NCBI RefSeq assembly: GCF_018141165.1
Contig: NZ_CP058557.1
Coordinates: 2,976,001-3,040,000, forward strand
Direction of reading: 5' to 3'
Source of the DNA: Alkaliphilus sp. B6464
Lineage (GTDB): Bacteria > Bacillota > Clostridia > Peptostreptococcales > Natronincolaceae
DNA length: 64,000 nt
This document shows positions 32,001-38,290 of this stretch, in pieces. Both the position numbers and the translations under genes were made by a program. Numbering within the stretch: the stretch's first letter is position 1; every line of letters begins with the position of its first letter. The notes beneath the pieces were generated by a model. That model did not search any database and was not told the origin of the DNA. It saw nothing but the letters and a program-made list of their open reading frames with translations.

Positions 32001-32162
32001 TTATCCCACCCTTTCTTTACTGGTTTTTATAATTGCTTTAACTCTTTCTTCTGCTGCTTTCATGTTGTGATAGGCTATAGGCTCATATTCTTCGTTAGCT
32101 AGTCCCCAAATAATTTGTTTTTCTTTTAGATCCTCTATAGCCTCTTGGAGTTCATTAATCAC
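32001..32162 (-). CDS. Small early phage protein (GTG start)
   Basis: 53 residues, acidic/helical: MINELQEAIEDLKEKQIIWG, then LANEEYEPIAYHNMKAAEER. GTG start chosen because GGAGGTGAAATC lies just upstream. Tail-to-head with both neighbours, so part of a coupled string of tiny early genes. Confidence 0.55.
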   Translation of the reverse strand: MINELQEAIEDLKEKQIIWGLANEEYEPIAYHNMKAAEERVKAIIKTSKERVG

Positions 32163-32166
32163 GATT

Positions 32167-32319
32167 TCACCTCCACTCTGCTACTGCTTTTAATTTACCT
32201 GGACTAATTCCATCGTCTATGCTTTTACATACTGGTAATATTACTACCTTTGGTCTTGACACATTTTTAAGCTTTCTAGGCTTGTACACTCTTTGGGCAT
32301 TTTTCTTTCGTCTAGGCAT
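32167..32319 (-). CDS. Small basic early phage protein
   Basis: 50 residues, MPRRKKNAQRVYKPRKLKNV, then SRPKVVILPVCKSIDDGISP, strongly basic N-terminus and an EWR end. Moderate GAGGAT ribosome binding site. Possibly nucleic-acid binding from composition only. Confidence 0.55.
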   Translation of the reverse strand: MPRRKKNAQRVYKPRKLKNVSRPKVVILPVCKSIDDGISPGKLKAVAEWR

Positions 32320-32323
32320 TGTA

Positions 32324-32551
32324 CTAATCCTCAATTATATATCTTTTACATTCTTCACCTTCGAAGAATTCTTCTAATATGGCCAATTCTACTTTCTTAT
32401 GCTGTAGGTTTTTGTATTCATATAGCATAATGCCTGTTTTTTCTTCTAAGGCTTTTATTTCTTCCTCTAGCTTTTCCATTTTTATTAGGACTCTGTAGAA
32501 TATACTGTCTTTTGCTCCTTTGTCATGGATAATTTCCTTTTTGAATTTCAT
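32324..32551 (-). CDS. Early phage protein, tandem paralogue B
   Basis: 75 residues from the ATG with GAGGAG upstream: MKFKKEIIHDKGAKDSIFYR, a helical centre and the ending LEEFFEGEECKRYIIED. The FF-GEECK-YI ending is shared with the gene immediately upstream (FFSGEECKQYIEEN), so the pair arose by tandem duplication. Overall predicted as a helical hairpin. Function unknown. Confidence 0.65.
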   Translation of the reverse strand: MKFKKEIIHDKGAKDSIFYRVLIKMEKLEEEIKALEEKTGIMLYEYKNLQHKKVELAILEEFFEGEECKRYIIED

Positions 32552-32553
32552 TT

Positions 32554-32811
32554 TTAGTTCTCCTCTATATACTGTTTGCACTCTTCGCCGCTAAAGAAAG
32601 ATGTTAGCATTTCTAGATCCCGTTTCATCTGGCTTAATTTTTTTTCAAATTCTTTTCCTTTTAAAATTTTTTCCTCGTTATATAAGTATATATATTGATC
32701 CTTTTCTGCCTCTTTTATAGCTTCAGTTAAATGCATTAATTTTCCTAAAATCTTACAGAGCACATCAGAACTAGCTTTTTCATCACATATTAATGCTGTA
32801 TTAATTTTCAT
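32554..32811 (-). CDS. Early phage protein, tandem paralogue A
   Basis: 85 residues: MKINTALICDEKASSDVLCK, helical centre, ending MLTSFFSGEECKQYIEEN. Same layout as the next gene downstream, with conserved FF-GEECK-YI. Ribosome binding site AGGAGG. Possibly a helical hairpin that oligomerises or inhibits a host protein; no family recognised. Confidence 0.65.
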   Translation of the reverse strand: MKINTALICDEKASSDVLCKILGKLMHLTEAIKEAEKDQYIYLYNEEKILKGKEFEKKLSQMKRDLEMLTSFFSGEECKQYIEEN

Positions 32812-32864
32812 TTTTATACCTCCTTGTCCATTTTTTCATATCGCAGGCTATTGCGTTTGTTTTT

Positions 32865-33059
32865 CTAAGGATGTTCAGTAAAGAGTGAATTTCTTACCTC
32901 CTCTATTTTTATTTTGCTTATGTCCCCTCTAGGAGGGGACACCATACAAGTTATATCTAAAGGCTTCATTTTTTTCATGGCCTCGTTTAATTCCTCTGCA
33001 TTATGTATGTTATATTTAGCTAGTGCTTTCATTATTTTTTCGATGTTTGGTTGGCTCAT
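32865..33059 (-). CDS. Small early phage protein
   Basis: 64 residues, MSQPNIEKIMKALAKYNIHN, AEELNEAMKKMKPLDITCMV, then VRNSLFTEHP. GAGGAGGATAACCT ribosome binding site. Short helical N-terminal half; no family recognised. Confidence 0.6.
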   Translation of the reverse strand: MSQPNIEKIMKALAKYNIHNAEELNEAMKKMKPLDITCMVSPPRGDISKIKIEEVRNSLFTEHP

Positions 33060-33077
33060 AGGTTATCCTCCTCTATT

Positions 33078-33248
33078 TTAGTTTTTTCCTCTAATTTGAC
33101 GGTCTGCTTCAACAGCTAATCTCATTCCTGTTAAGGTCGCTAATAGTATTTCTTTTCTACTTTTATCTAATTGGCTAAATCCTTCTAGTAAAGTTTGCAT
33201 TTCTTTTATATCTAATCTTTGCTCTTCGGTGAAATTAATTTTATCCAT
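33078..33248 (-). CDS. Small early phage protein
   Basis: 56 residues, MDKINFTEEQRLDIKEMQTL, LEGFSQLDKSRKEILLATLT, then GMRLAVEADRQIRGKN. Entirely helical in appearance. GGAGGTACAAGT ribosome binding site supports this start rather than a longer frame that would run across the plus-strand promoter. Function unknown. Confidence 0.6.
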   Translation of the reverse strand: MDKINFTEEQRLDIKEMQTLLEGFSQLDKSRKEILLATLTGMRLAVEADRQIRGKN

Positions 33249-33277
33249 ACTTGTACCTCCTCTTTTTTTAATATTGG

Positions 33278-33306
33278 TTGTCCCCCTTCTCTTAACATGG
33301 TAAAAT
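33278..33306 (+). promoter_or_regulatory. Plus-strand promoter with inverted repeat, copy 1
   Basis: TTGTCC, 17-nt spacer, TGG-TAAAAT (extended -10). A CCCCCTTC arm in the spacer pairs with GAAGGGGG just downstream, so the promoter is embedded in a 39-bp inverted repeat, a possible operator. The downstream arm also carries the ribosome-binding GGGGGTG. Near-identical to the element at 33773-33802. Confidence 0.65.
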
Positions 33307-33330
33307 TTCCTTGAAGGGGGTGAATTTCAA

Positions 33331-33522
33331 ATGACTGTAACTGGTTTTTGTCCAACGCTTGAAGGAGAACATTCAATTGAAGTTGAGTATATAAATGCTT
33401 CGACACTCGAAGAACGCATTCATATCAAAGGCCTTTTTACCTGTAGTGTAGTTTCTTTCGGTGGATGCTGTTCCGTTGCTAAAAATTGTCCATTATATAA
33501 GAGTGCACCAGAGAAAAAGTAA
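33331..33522 (+). CDS. Plus-strand cysteine-rich mini-protein A
   Basis: 63 residues: MTVTGFCPTLEGEHSIEVEY, INASTLEERIHIKGLFTCSV, then GGCCSVAKNCPLYKSAPEKK. Five cysteines in C...C...CC...C arrangement suggest metal binding. It has its own promoter (TTGTCC-N17-TAAAAT), GGGGGTG ribosome binding site and a terminator after the stop, so it is a complete single-gene unit facing against the early operon. Likely transcribed in the lysogen. Function unknown; candidate lysogenic-conversion or immunity gene. Confidence 0.75.
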   Translation: MTVTGFCPTLEGEHSIEVEYINASTLEERIHIKGLFTCSVVSFGGCCSVAKNCPLYKSAPEKK

Positions 33523-33524
33523 TT

Positions 33525-33740
33525 TTATTTTAAAGTCGATTCGCCCGCCAACGGATCGGCTTTTATAATTTTCACAGGTGAATTTATATCTAGCTCTGTA
33601 GCAAGTATTATTAGGTTTAGACTTGGTAATTCACCTGCATTTTGCGTTAAAGTATAGCTTGATACTGCTTGTACTTTTTCTCCATTTACATATATTTCTG
33701 TTCCAAATGGAGCCTTGCCGATTATTTTTACTTCTGCCAT
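33525..33740 (-). CDS. Small early phage protein, beta-rich
   Basis: 71 residues, MAEVKIIGKAPFGTEIYVNG, EKVQAVSSYTLTQNAGELPS, then LIILATELDINSPVKIIKAD. Alternating hydrophobic pattern suggests a small beta domain; related short proteins occur in clostridial prophage early regions. GGAGGTTGG site. Its 3' end lies in the terminator hairpin of the convergent plus-strand mini-gene. Confidence 0.65.
   Translation of the reverse strand: MAEVKIIGKAPFGTEIYVNGEKVQAVSSYTLTQNAGELPSLNLIILATELDINSPVKIIKADPLAGESTLK
33532..33563 (+). terminator. Terminator of plus-strand mini-gene A
   Basis: 12-bp stem with two G-U pairs (AAAGTCGATTCG / CGGATCGGCTTT), 8-nt loop, then TATAATTTT. Ten bases beyond the mini-gene stop. 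Confidence 0.65.
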
Positions 33741-33772
33741 TTTCCAACCTCCTCTTTTCTATGTTTTATTGC

Positions 33773-33802
33773 TTGTCCCCCCTAACCCCTATATGGTAAA
33801 AT
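33773..33802 (+). promoter_or_regulatory. Plus-strand promoter with inverted repeat, copy 2
   Basis: TTGTCC, 18-nt spacer, TGG-TAAAAT, embedded in a CCCCCC ... GGGGGG inverted repeat. Matches copy 1 through ATGGTAAAATTT, CTTGAAGGGGG and TGAATTT. Drives mini-protein B. Confidence 0.65.
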
Positions 33803-33827
33803 TTTCTTGAAGGGGGGTGAATTTTTT

Positions 33828-33977
33828 ATGTCTCAACAAATTGTATGTCCACTATCTGCAGCTTCAGATAGCTACAAGCAATGTCATCCTAGATGTAAGT
33901 TGTTAAAAGATGGAGAATGTCTCTTAACATTGTTTTTAGAAACTGCTTCTACTGCAAAATCTATTTCTGAAAGCTAA
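33828..33977 (+). CDS. Plus-strand cysteine-rich mini-protein B
   Basis: 49 residues: MSQQIVCPLSAASDSYKQCH, PRCKLLKDGECLLTLFLETA, then STAKSISES. Four cysteines as C-x11-C-x3-C-x7-C, resembling tiny zinc-binding proteins seen in Firmicutes phages. Same promoter/leader architecture as mini-protein A and GGGGGGTG ribosome binding site. Overlaps the end of the convergent minus gene by 4 bases. No clear terminator seen. Function unknown. Confidence 0.7.
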   Translation: MSQQIVCPLSAASDSYKQCHPRCKLLKDGECLLTLFLETASTAKSISES

Positions 33978-34267
33978 GGCATTTTTAAAGTTTTAATGGC
34001 ATCTGATAGGGCCGAAATAGTCAATGTATTAATCGGCTCTCTAGTTGCCTCTTCCTCTAATCTTGTAATTAGGATTATTAATGCTTTCTCAAATTTTGCG
34101 TTTAAGGCTGCTCCTTCTATAGGTAATAATCCAAATCTAGACCTAATTTCATTAATAGAACTTTGGCTAGATTCTATTTCTTCTTTTGCTATTTGGGTAT
34201 TCATCTTTATGTCTAGCTGTTCTGGAGCTTGTACCTCTAGAGCAGCTTCTTTTAATGATACATCCAT
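33974..34267 (-). CDS. First gene of the leftward early operon
   Basis: 97 residues from the ATG behind AGGAGGTTGG: MDVSLKEAALEVQAPEQLDI, KMNTQIAKEEIESSQSSINE, then IRSRFGLLPIEGAALNAKFE. Helical, acidic. It lies directly downstream of the early promoter and so would be the first phage product after derepression; an anti-repressor or host-takeover role is possible but unsupported by a motif. Confidence 0.65.
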   Translation of the reverse strand: MDVSLKEAALEVQAPEQLDIKMNTQIAKEEIESSQSSINEIRSRFGLLPIEGAALNAKFEKALIILITRLEEEATREPINTLTISALSDAIKTLKMP

Positions 34268-34293
34268 ATTCCAACCTCCTCTTTTTATATTTT

Positions 34294-34308
34294 GTTCACC
34301 TTGTAAAC
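34294..34308. promoter_or_regulatory. Candidate repressor operator O1
   Basis: Imperfect dyad GTTCAC-CTT-GTAAAC located just downstream of the -10 box of the leftward promoter. Shares half-site GTTyrC with O2. Confidence 0.5.
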
Positions 34309-34310
34309 TA

Positions 34311-34339
34311 ATATTATCACTAGGAGAACAACAAGTCAA
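34311..34339 (-). promoter_or_regulatory. Leftward early promoter
   Basis: Minus strand TTGACT, 17-nt spacer, TAATAT, ending about 44 bases before the first early gene. Flanked by the two operator-like dyads, so repressible by the divergent HTH protein. Confidence 0.7.
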
Positions 34340-34356
34340 CACTTTTTGAAACTTTT

Positions 34357-34371
34357 GTTTGCAGTGTGAAC
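34357..34371. promoter_or_regulatory. Candidate repressor operator O2
   Basis: Dyad GTTTGC-AGT-GTGAAC with the same half-site pattern as O1; it overlaps the -35 of the rightward repressor promoter. Confidence 0.5.
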
Positions 34372-34386
34372 TTTTTTGTGTTATAT
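34358..34386 (+). promoter_or_regulatory. Rightward promoter of the repressor gene
   Basis: TTTGCA, 17-nt spacer, TTATAT, 22 bases before the GTG start. Overlaps O2, which implies autoregulation. Confidence 0.55.
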
Positions 34387-34407
34387 TTGTTTTGTGGAGG
34401 TGATAAA

Positions 34408-34758
34408 GTGGAGGAAAGGTTGAAAGAGCTTAGAAAGTTTTTAGATCTTAACCAAAGAGAATTTAGTGCAAAACTTAACATTGGGCATTCTACACTAGCA
34501 ATGTTTGAAACAGGACAGAGAGTTCCAAAAGACTTACACATTTCTCAAATTTGTGCTGTTTTTAATGTTAATGAAGAATGGCTTCGTACTGGAAAAGGAG
34601 AAATGTTTAAAACCGAAGATGACTTGTACGAAGCGTTAATTAATGCTATAGGGCAAATAGATGAGCTAGATAGAAAAATAATAATAGAATACTTAAAGCT
34701 ACCTAAAGAACATAAAAAAGTTTTTAAAGATTTCTTTAGATCAATAATAAAAGAATGA
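34408..34758 (+). CDS. Xre-family prophage repressor
   Basis: 116 residues from a GTG start chosen for TGGAGGTG 7 bases upstream. HTH_3 domain at about 1-60: LKELRKFLDLNQREFSAKLN, IGHSTLAMFETGQRVPKDLH, ISQICAVFNVNEEWLRTGKG. The C-terminal half is short and acidic (DLYEALINAIGQIDELDRKI) and has no LexA-like peptidase Ser/Lys pair, so induction is unlikely to use RecA-stimulated self-cleavage. Divergent from the early operon. Confidence 0.85.
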   Translation: MEERLKELRKFLDLNQREFSAKLNIGHSTLAMFETGQRVPKDLHISQICAVFNVNEEWLRTGKGEMFKTEDDLYEALINAIGQIDELDRKIIIEYLKLPKEHKKVFKDFFRSIIKE

Positions 34759-34776
34759 CCTTGTAGATCATTCTTT
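34750..34776 (+). terminator. Terminator of the repressor gene
   Basis: 12-bp stem with one mismatch (AAAGAATGACCT / AGATCATTCTTT), then ATTTTTT. The arm also holds the stop of the convergent 41-residue gene. Confidence 0.65.
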
Positions 34777-34900
34777 ATTTTTTAAACTCCCTATTTTGTA
34801 TTTCTAAAAGCTTTTTAGTAAACGAAAAAAGGTGAGTTAAATTTGGTATTGATAATTGATTAATTATTTCATATAATTCCGATTTAATATTTTTTCTCAT
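34775..34900 (-). CDS. Small convergent protein next to the repressor
   Basis: 41 residues: MRKNIKSELYEIINQLSIPN, LTHLFSFTKKLLEIQNREFK. Amphipathic helical and basic. GGGGGA site 10 bases before the ATG. Convergent with the repressor gene and upstream of no other minus gene until 34267; could be a regulator encoded in the lysogeny region. Moderately weak evidence. Confidence 0.45.
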   Translation of the reverse strand: MRKNIKSELYEIINQLSIPNLTHLFSFTKKLLEIQNREFKK

Positions 34901-35151
34901 TTTTTATGTATCCCCCTTTTTTATTGAACATAAAATATTACTCAACTACTTTTTATCTTTTCTTAATTGGAAAGATATTTTTTTAACTTAATGCTAATTT
35001 CATTATATGTAGGTTTTTAAAAGCTGTCAAACCCTTGAAAATGCTAAAGTTAGTTTTATTTAACTACGCATTAAAGAGTAGAGAAAAATATCATTATTTA
35101 TATATTCTCACTTATATTAAAAGTTTTCTGTTTTAATTTGGCAAATTTTAC
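34901..35151. other. Non-coding control region before the second HTH gene
   Basis: AT-rich, no gene seen. Includes an isolated half-site TACGCA at 35065-35070 that matches the palindrome at 35152-35167, suggesting an auxiliary operator. Confidence 0.4.
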
Positions 35152-35167
35152 TACGCATAAATGCGTA
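35152..35167. promoter_or_regulatory. Palindromic operator TACGCA-TAAA-TGCGTA
   Basis: Perfect 6+6 dyad located 11-26 bases upstream of an extended -10 box (TGATATAAT, -10 at 35178-35183). Overlaps the promoter of the following HTH gene, so probably its autoregulatory site. Confidence 0.6.
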
Positions 35168-35205
35168 TGTGCTTTGATATAATTTGCACAAAGGAGTGTA
35201 GAATT

Positions 35206-35463
35206 GTGTCGAAGTTAGTCGGAAAACGTCTGAAAATGTTGAGAAATATTTTAAATTTTAATCAAAAAGATTTTGCTAATTATCTAGGTGTTAATCCTCG
35301 TTCTTATGAGCGATGGGAACAAAATAGGATACTTCCAGATATTCATAATTTACTTTTAATTGCAGATAAGCTGGAGCTTAGTATAGATTGGTTACTTGGA
35401 AGAACCGAAACTTTTTATTTAGTTAACTGTGATATAGAGAAATATCTTAAAGATAAGTTATAA
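35206..35463 (+). CDS. Second Xre-family HTH regulator
   Basis: 85 residues from a GTG start with AAAGGAGTG upstream. HTH_3 over about 5-60: LVGKRLKMLRNILNFNQKDF, ANYLGVNPRSYERWEQNRIL, then ADKLELSIDWLLGR. It lies 13 bases before the recombinase gene and shares its transcript, so it may control integration/excision or act as a Cro-like or excision-directionality factor. Its own palindromic operator covers its promoter. Confidence 0.8.
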   Translation: MSKLVGKRLKMLRNILNFNQKDFANYLGVNPRSYERWEQNRILPDIHNLLLIADKLELSIDWLLGRTETFYLVNCDIEKYLKDKL

Positions 35464-35476
35464 GGAGGTATTTGTT

Positions 35477-37399
35477 TTGAATAGAGCAGCTTTATATATA
35501 AGAGTATCTACTTCCCATCAGGTGGACAAAGACTCTCTACCTTTTCAAAGAAAAGAACTTAGTAACTATGCAAAATATGTGCTGGGAATAGATAACTTTG
35601 AAATATTTGAAGATGCAGGATATTCTGCTAAGAATACGGACAGGCCCAAGTATCAAGAAATGATGTCACGTATTAAGAATAGGGAATTTACTCATCTTTT
35701 AGTATGGAAAATAGATAGGATTTCGAGAAACCTTAGAGATTTTTCCGAAATGTATGACGATCTAAGGGATTATGGTGTAACTTTTGTTTCTAAGAACGAG
35801 CAGTTTGACACTAGTAGTGCTATGGGCGAGGCAATGTTAAAGATTATTCTAGTATTTGCAGAACTAGAACGTAAAATTACAGCAGAGCGTGTCTACTCTA
35901 TTATGCTTTCTAGGGCACAGAAGGGACAATGGAACGGTGCAACAACACCTTTGGGGTATAAATGGTCGGACGAGGTAAAATTTCCTGTTATAGACGAAAA
36001 AGAATCAAAAACAGTTAAATATATTTACGACCTTTATGAAGACGTCGCCTCTACCTCTAAAGTTGCCTTTCAATTAAACTCCGAAAATGTAAAAACTAAA
36101 CGTGATGGGACATGGTCTGCTAAAACTGTTGGTGATGTTCTTCGTAATCCTTTTTATATAGGTACTTACCGTTACAACATGAAAAATAATAAAAGAAGAT
36201 GGAAAGACGAAAAGGACTGGATTGTTGTAGAAGATAATCACCCAGGTATTATACAGAAGGAACAATTTGAAAAGGTAAATAAAATTTTGGCTGATAATTA
36301 TAGGGGAAATAGGAGCTACCAAAGAGCCAATGAACATACGCATATTTGCTCTAGACTATTGTTTTGTGGTAAGTGTGGCAATATATTAAATGCTGGACTG
36401 GATAGCACTAGAAAAGACGGATATAGACCCTCTAGATATACATGTTCTACTAATCAAAAGACAGATAACATTAATAGCTGTAGTAATTTTATAAGTGATA
36501 TTACTATATTGCCTTTTGTACTTAACTACATTGCAAACTTTATTAATTTACAAGGGAAAATTACTCAAAGGCACTCACTAAGAGATATTGAACGTATACT
36601 TTTACGTGGAAATGCTTTTGTAGATGTAGATTGCGTGGATAGAAAAGGGCTAGAACAAACATATACCACATTTGTCCTGGGATTCGAAAATAATGAATTA
36701 TTTGAATCTGATAATGGTAATAGTAATGTTGTTAGCATTAATTTTGAATTGGATTCTTTACAAAAAGAAAAGATTAAATTTGAAAAAGCTTTACAGCGAT
36801 TAGAGGACCTGTTTTTATTTTCCGAGGAGGCAATGTCTCAAAAAGACTTTTTATTTAAGAAGAGAGATATTATAAATAACCTAGATAGAATTAATGCTGA
36901 TCTTTCAGAGCTGCATAGAAAAAATATGAATATGAAATCTATGGTGGATGTTTCTTTTCTGAATAATGCTAAACATTTTTTAATTGCCCAGGAACTTAGT
37001 AATAAAAGATATATAGATTATAGAGAACTGGTAGACATAGTAGGCAATGATCTTATAAAAGATTTTATTCAAACTGTAGTTGATAAAATAGTTGTATTAG
37101 ATAAAAAAGTTGTTTCTATTACTTTTAAAAATGGTATTACTCATAATTTTTTATATAAAGATTTATCTGAACAGAAAAATATACCTCGTGAAAAGTTTTT
37201 ATATAAATCTTTTGAACCTATAGTTTTAGAATATTTACAGAAACATAAATCTGCAAGTAGAAAAGAGTTAGAACTTCTTGTAGGTATGAGTAGATCTGCA
37301 GTAACTTCTATTCTTGATGAATTTATAGACAAGGATTTAATAGAAAAGAGGGGCAACTCTGTAGCAACTAGATATTTTATTAAGCAAAAAGACCACTAA
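35477..37399 (+). CDS. Large serine recombinase (integrase) with C-terminal winged helix
   Basis: 640 residues. Catalytic domain 1-150 with YIRVSTSHQ (nucleophile S11), DRISRN and GEAMLKIILVFAELERK. Recombinase domain about 155-280 (GATTPLGYKW; VLRNPFYIGTY). Zinc ribbon with C297, C300, C323, C335 (CGKCGN ... YTCST ... SCSN). Coiled-coil region about 425-510. Unusual extra domain about 575-635: SASRKELELLVGMSRSAVTS then ILDEFIDKDLIEKRG reads as a winged helix. AAGGAGG site. It catalyses attP x attB integration between rsmE and mtaB. Confidence 0.93.
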   Translation: MNRAALYIRVSTSHQVDKDSLPFQRKELSNYAKYVLGIDNFEIFEDAGYSAKNTDRPKYQEMMSRIKNREFTHLLVWKIDRISRNLRDFSEMYDDLRDYGVTFVSKNEQFDTSSAMGEAMLKIILVFAELERKITAERVYSIMLSRAQKGQWNGATTPLGYKWSDEVKFPVIDEKESKTVKYIYDLYEDVASTSKVAFQLNSENVKTKRDGTWSAKTVGDVLRNPFYIGTYRYNMKNNKRRWKDEKDWIVVEDNHPGIIQKEQFEKVNKILADNYRGNRSYQRANEHTHICSRLLFCGKCGNILNAGLDSTRKDGYRPSRYTCSTNQKTDNINSCSNFISDITILPFVLNYIANFINLQGKITQRHSLRDIERILLRGNAFVDVDCVDRKGLEQTYTTFVLGFENNELFESDNGNSNVVSINFELDSLQKEKIKFEKALQRLEDLFLFSEEAMSQKDFLFKKRDIINNLDRINADLSELHRKNMNMKSMVDVSFLNNAKHFLIAQELSNKRYIDYRELVDIVGNDLIKDFIQTVVDKIVVLDKKVVSITFKNGITHNFLYKDLSEQKNIPREKFLYKSFEPIVLEYLQKHKSASRKELELLVGMSRSAVTSILDEFIDKDLIEKRGNSVATRYFIKQKDH

Positions 37400-37422
37400 A
37401 TATACAAAATAGTGGTCTTTTT
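37386..37422 (+). terminator. Terminator of the integrase operon
   Basis: Perfect 13-bp stem (AAAAAGACCACTA / TAGTGGTCTTTTT) with an 11-nt loop, overlapping the stop codon. The A-run/T-run makes it potentially bidirectional, so it may also block rsmE read-through into the prophage. Confidence 0.85.
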
Positions 37423-37518
37423 GCCATGTACTCTAAGCCTTATGTATCAAGGGTTAAGAGGAATCATATTTAAGTTTACTTATGGACAACCTAATGTATG
37501 AAAAGCTACTTTTTTCAC
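37423..37518. other. Prophage right junction region (attR side)
   Basis: Non-coding. Must hold the right attachment site because the integrase ends just before and host rsmE begins just after. GCCTTAT at 37437-37443 (GCCTTATGTATCAAG) resembles the left-junction GCCTTATATATTGA. Exact core unresolved. Confidence 0.4.
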
Positions 37519-38289
37519 TTACGCTCCTCCTAAATCTCCTAACTCGTACATTACTAAGCTTAATATAGTAAATCCTGCGGTTTCTGTTCTAAGTATTCTG
37601 GGACCTAATGTAATAGGATAAATTTGATTTTCTATAGCCTGTGTCACTTCTCCTTCATCAAATCCACCTTCTGGTCCGATCCAGATTCCTACTTTTTTTA
37701 TAGACAATTTTGCCTCCTCAGATAGAGAGGCAATAACACTCTTAAATCCCTTGTCATCTTGATTTTCATATGGCATTATATTTAATTCATTTTCTTTGCT
37801 ATGTTCTATTGCTTCCTTAAAACTAAGTGGCAAATGGATACTAGGGACTATACCTCTTTTACTTTGTTTAGCTGCTTCTAATGCAATTTTTTGCCATCGA
37901 TCTACCTTTTTTTCCTTGTCCTTATCATTATTAAATTGAACAATAGTTCTTTCCATCTCCACAGGTATAATTTCTGTTATACCTAATTCCGTAGTTTTTT
38001 GTATGATTAAGTCCATTTTAGTAGACTTAGGAATTCCCTGATACAAAACAACCTCAATCGGAGACTCTTTAGCAGATTTCCTATTATCTATAATTGAAAG
38101 CAATACATCATTTTTATTAATTGACTCTATTTTACAAACATATTCATTATTTACTCCGTCGCATATTTCTACTATATCTTCCTCTTTAAGTCTTAGTACC
38201 TTGGAAATGTGTTTAACATCTTCATCTTTAATAACAATTTGTTTTTGTATTAAGTCAATTTGATCAGAGGTAACAAAAAAACGATGCAT
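37519..38289 (-). CDS. rsmE: 16S rRNA m3U1498 methyltransferase
   Basis: 256 residues. N-terminal PUA-like part (MHRFFVTSDQIDLIQKQIVI; HISKVLRLKEEDIVEICDG) and SPOUT domain with KSTKMDLIIQKTTELGITEI, KQSKRGIVPSI, IGPEGGFDEGEV and LGPRILRTETA, the knot that binds SAM. It methylates U1498 in helix 44 of 16S rRNA. It follows prmA by one base and is the last gene of the operon before the prophage. Confidence 0.95.
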   Translation of the reverse strand: MHRFFVTSDQIDLIQKQIVIKDEDVKHISKVLRLKEEDIVEICDGVNNEYVCKIESINKNDVLLSIIDNRKSAKESPIEVVLYQGIPKSTKMDLIIQKTTELGITEIIPVEMERTIVQFNNDKDKEKKVDRWQKIALEAAKQSKRGIVPSIHLPLSFKEAIEHSKENELNIMPYENQDDKGFKSVIASLSEEAKLSIKKVGIWIGPEGGFDEGEVTQAIENQIYPITLGPRILRTETAGFTILSLVMYELGDLGGA

Positions 38290-38290
38290 A

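Larger units (their letters stand above)
3577..37443. mobile_element. Complete siphovirus-like prophage (about 34 kb) between mtaB and rsmE
   Basis: Contains every module of a temperate tailed phage: serine recombinase, repressor, early genes, HUH replication protein, late regulator, HNH/TerS/TerL, portal, prohead protease, HK97-fold capsid, connectors, major tail protein, frameshifting chaperone, tape measure, tail fibres, holin and endolysin. All key frames look intact, so it may be inducible. Ends are approximate: host genes mtaB and rsmE bound it, and the 7-bp word GCCTTAT is used as provisional boundaries. Insertion splits a conserved housekeeping gene order without breaking a gene. Confidence 0.9.

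Noticed and set aside
33278-33323. C-run/G-run inverted repeat as an intrinsic terminator for the early operon
   Set aside because: No T tract follows on the minus strand; position over a promoter and ribosome binding site fits an operator or leader element better.
33212-33406. 64-codon minus-strand frame crossing the plus-strand mini-gene A
   Set aside because: No ribosome binding site; competes with a promoter-equipped plus-strand gene and with the well-initiated 56-residue gene at 33078-33248.
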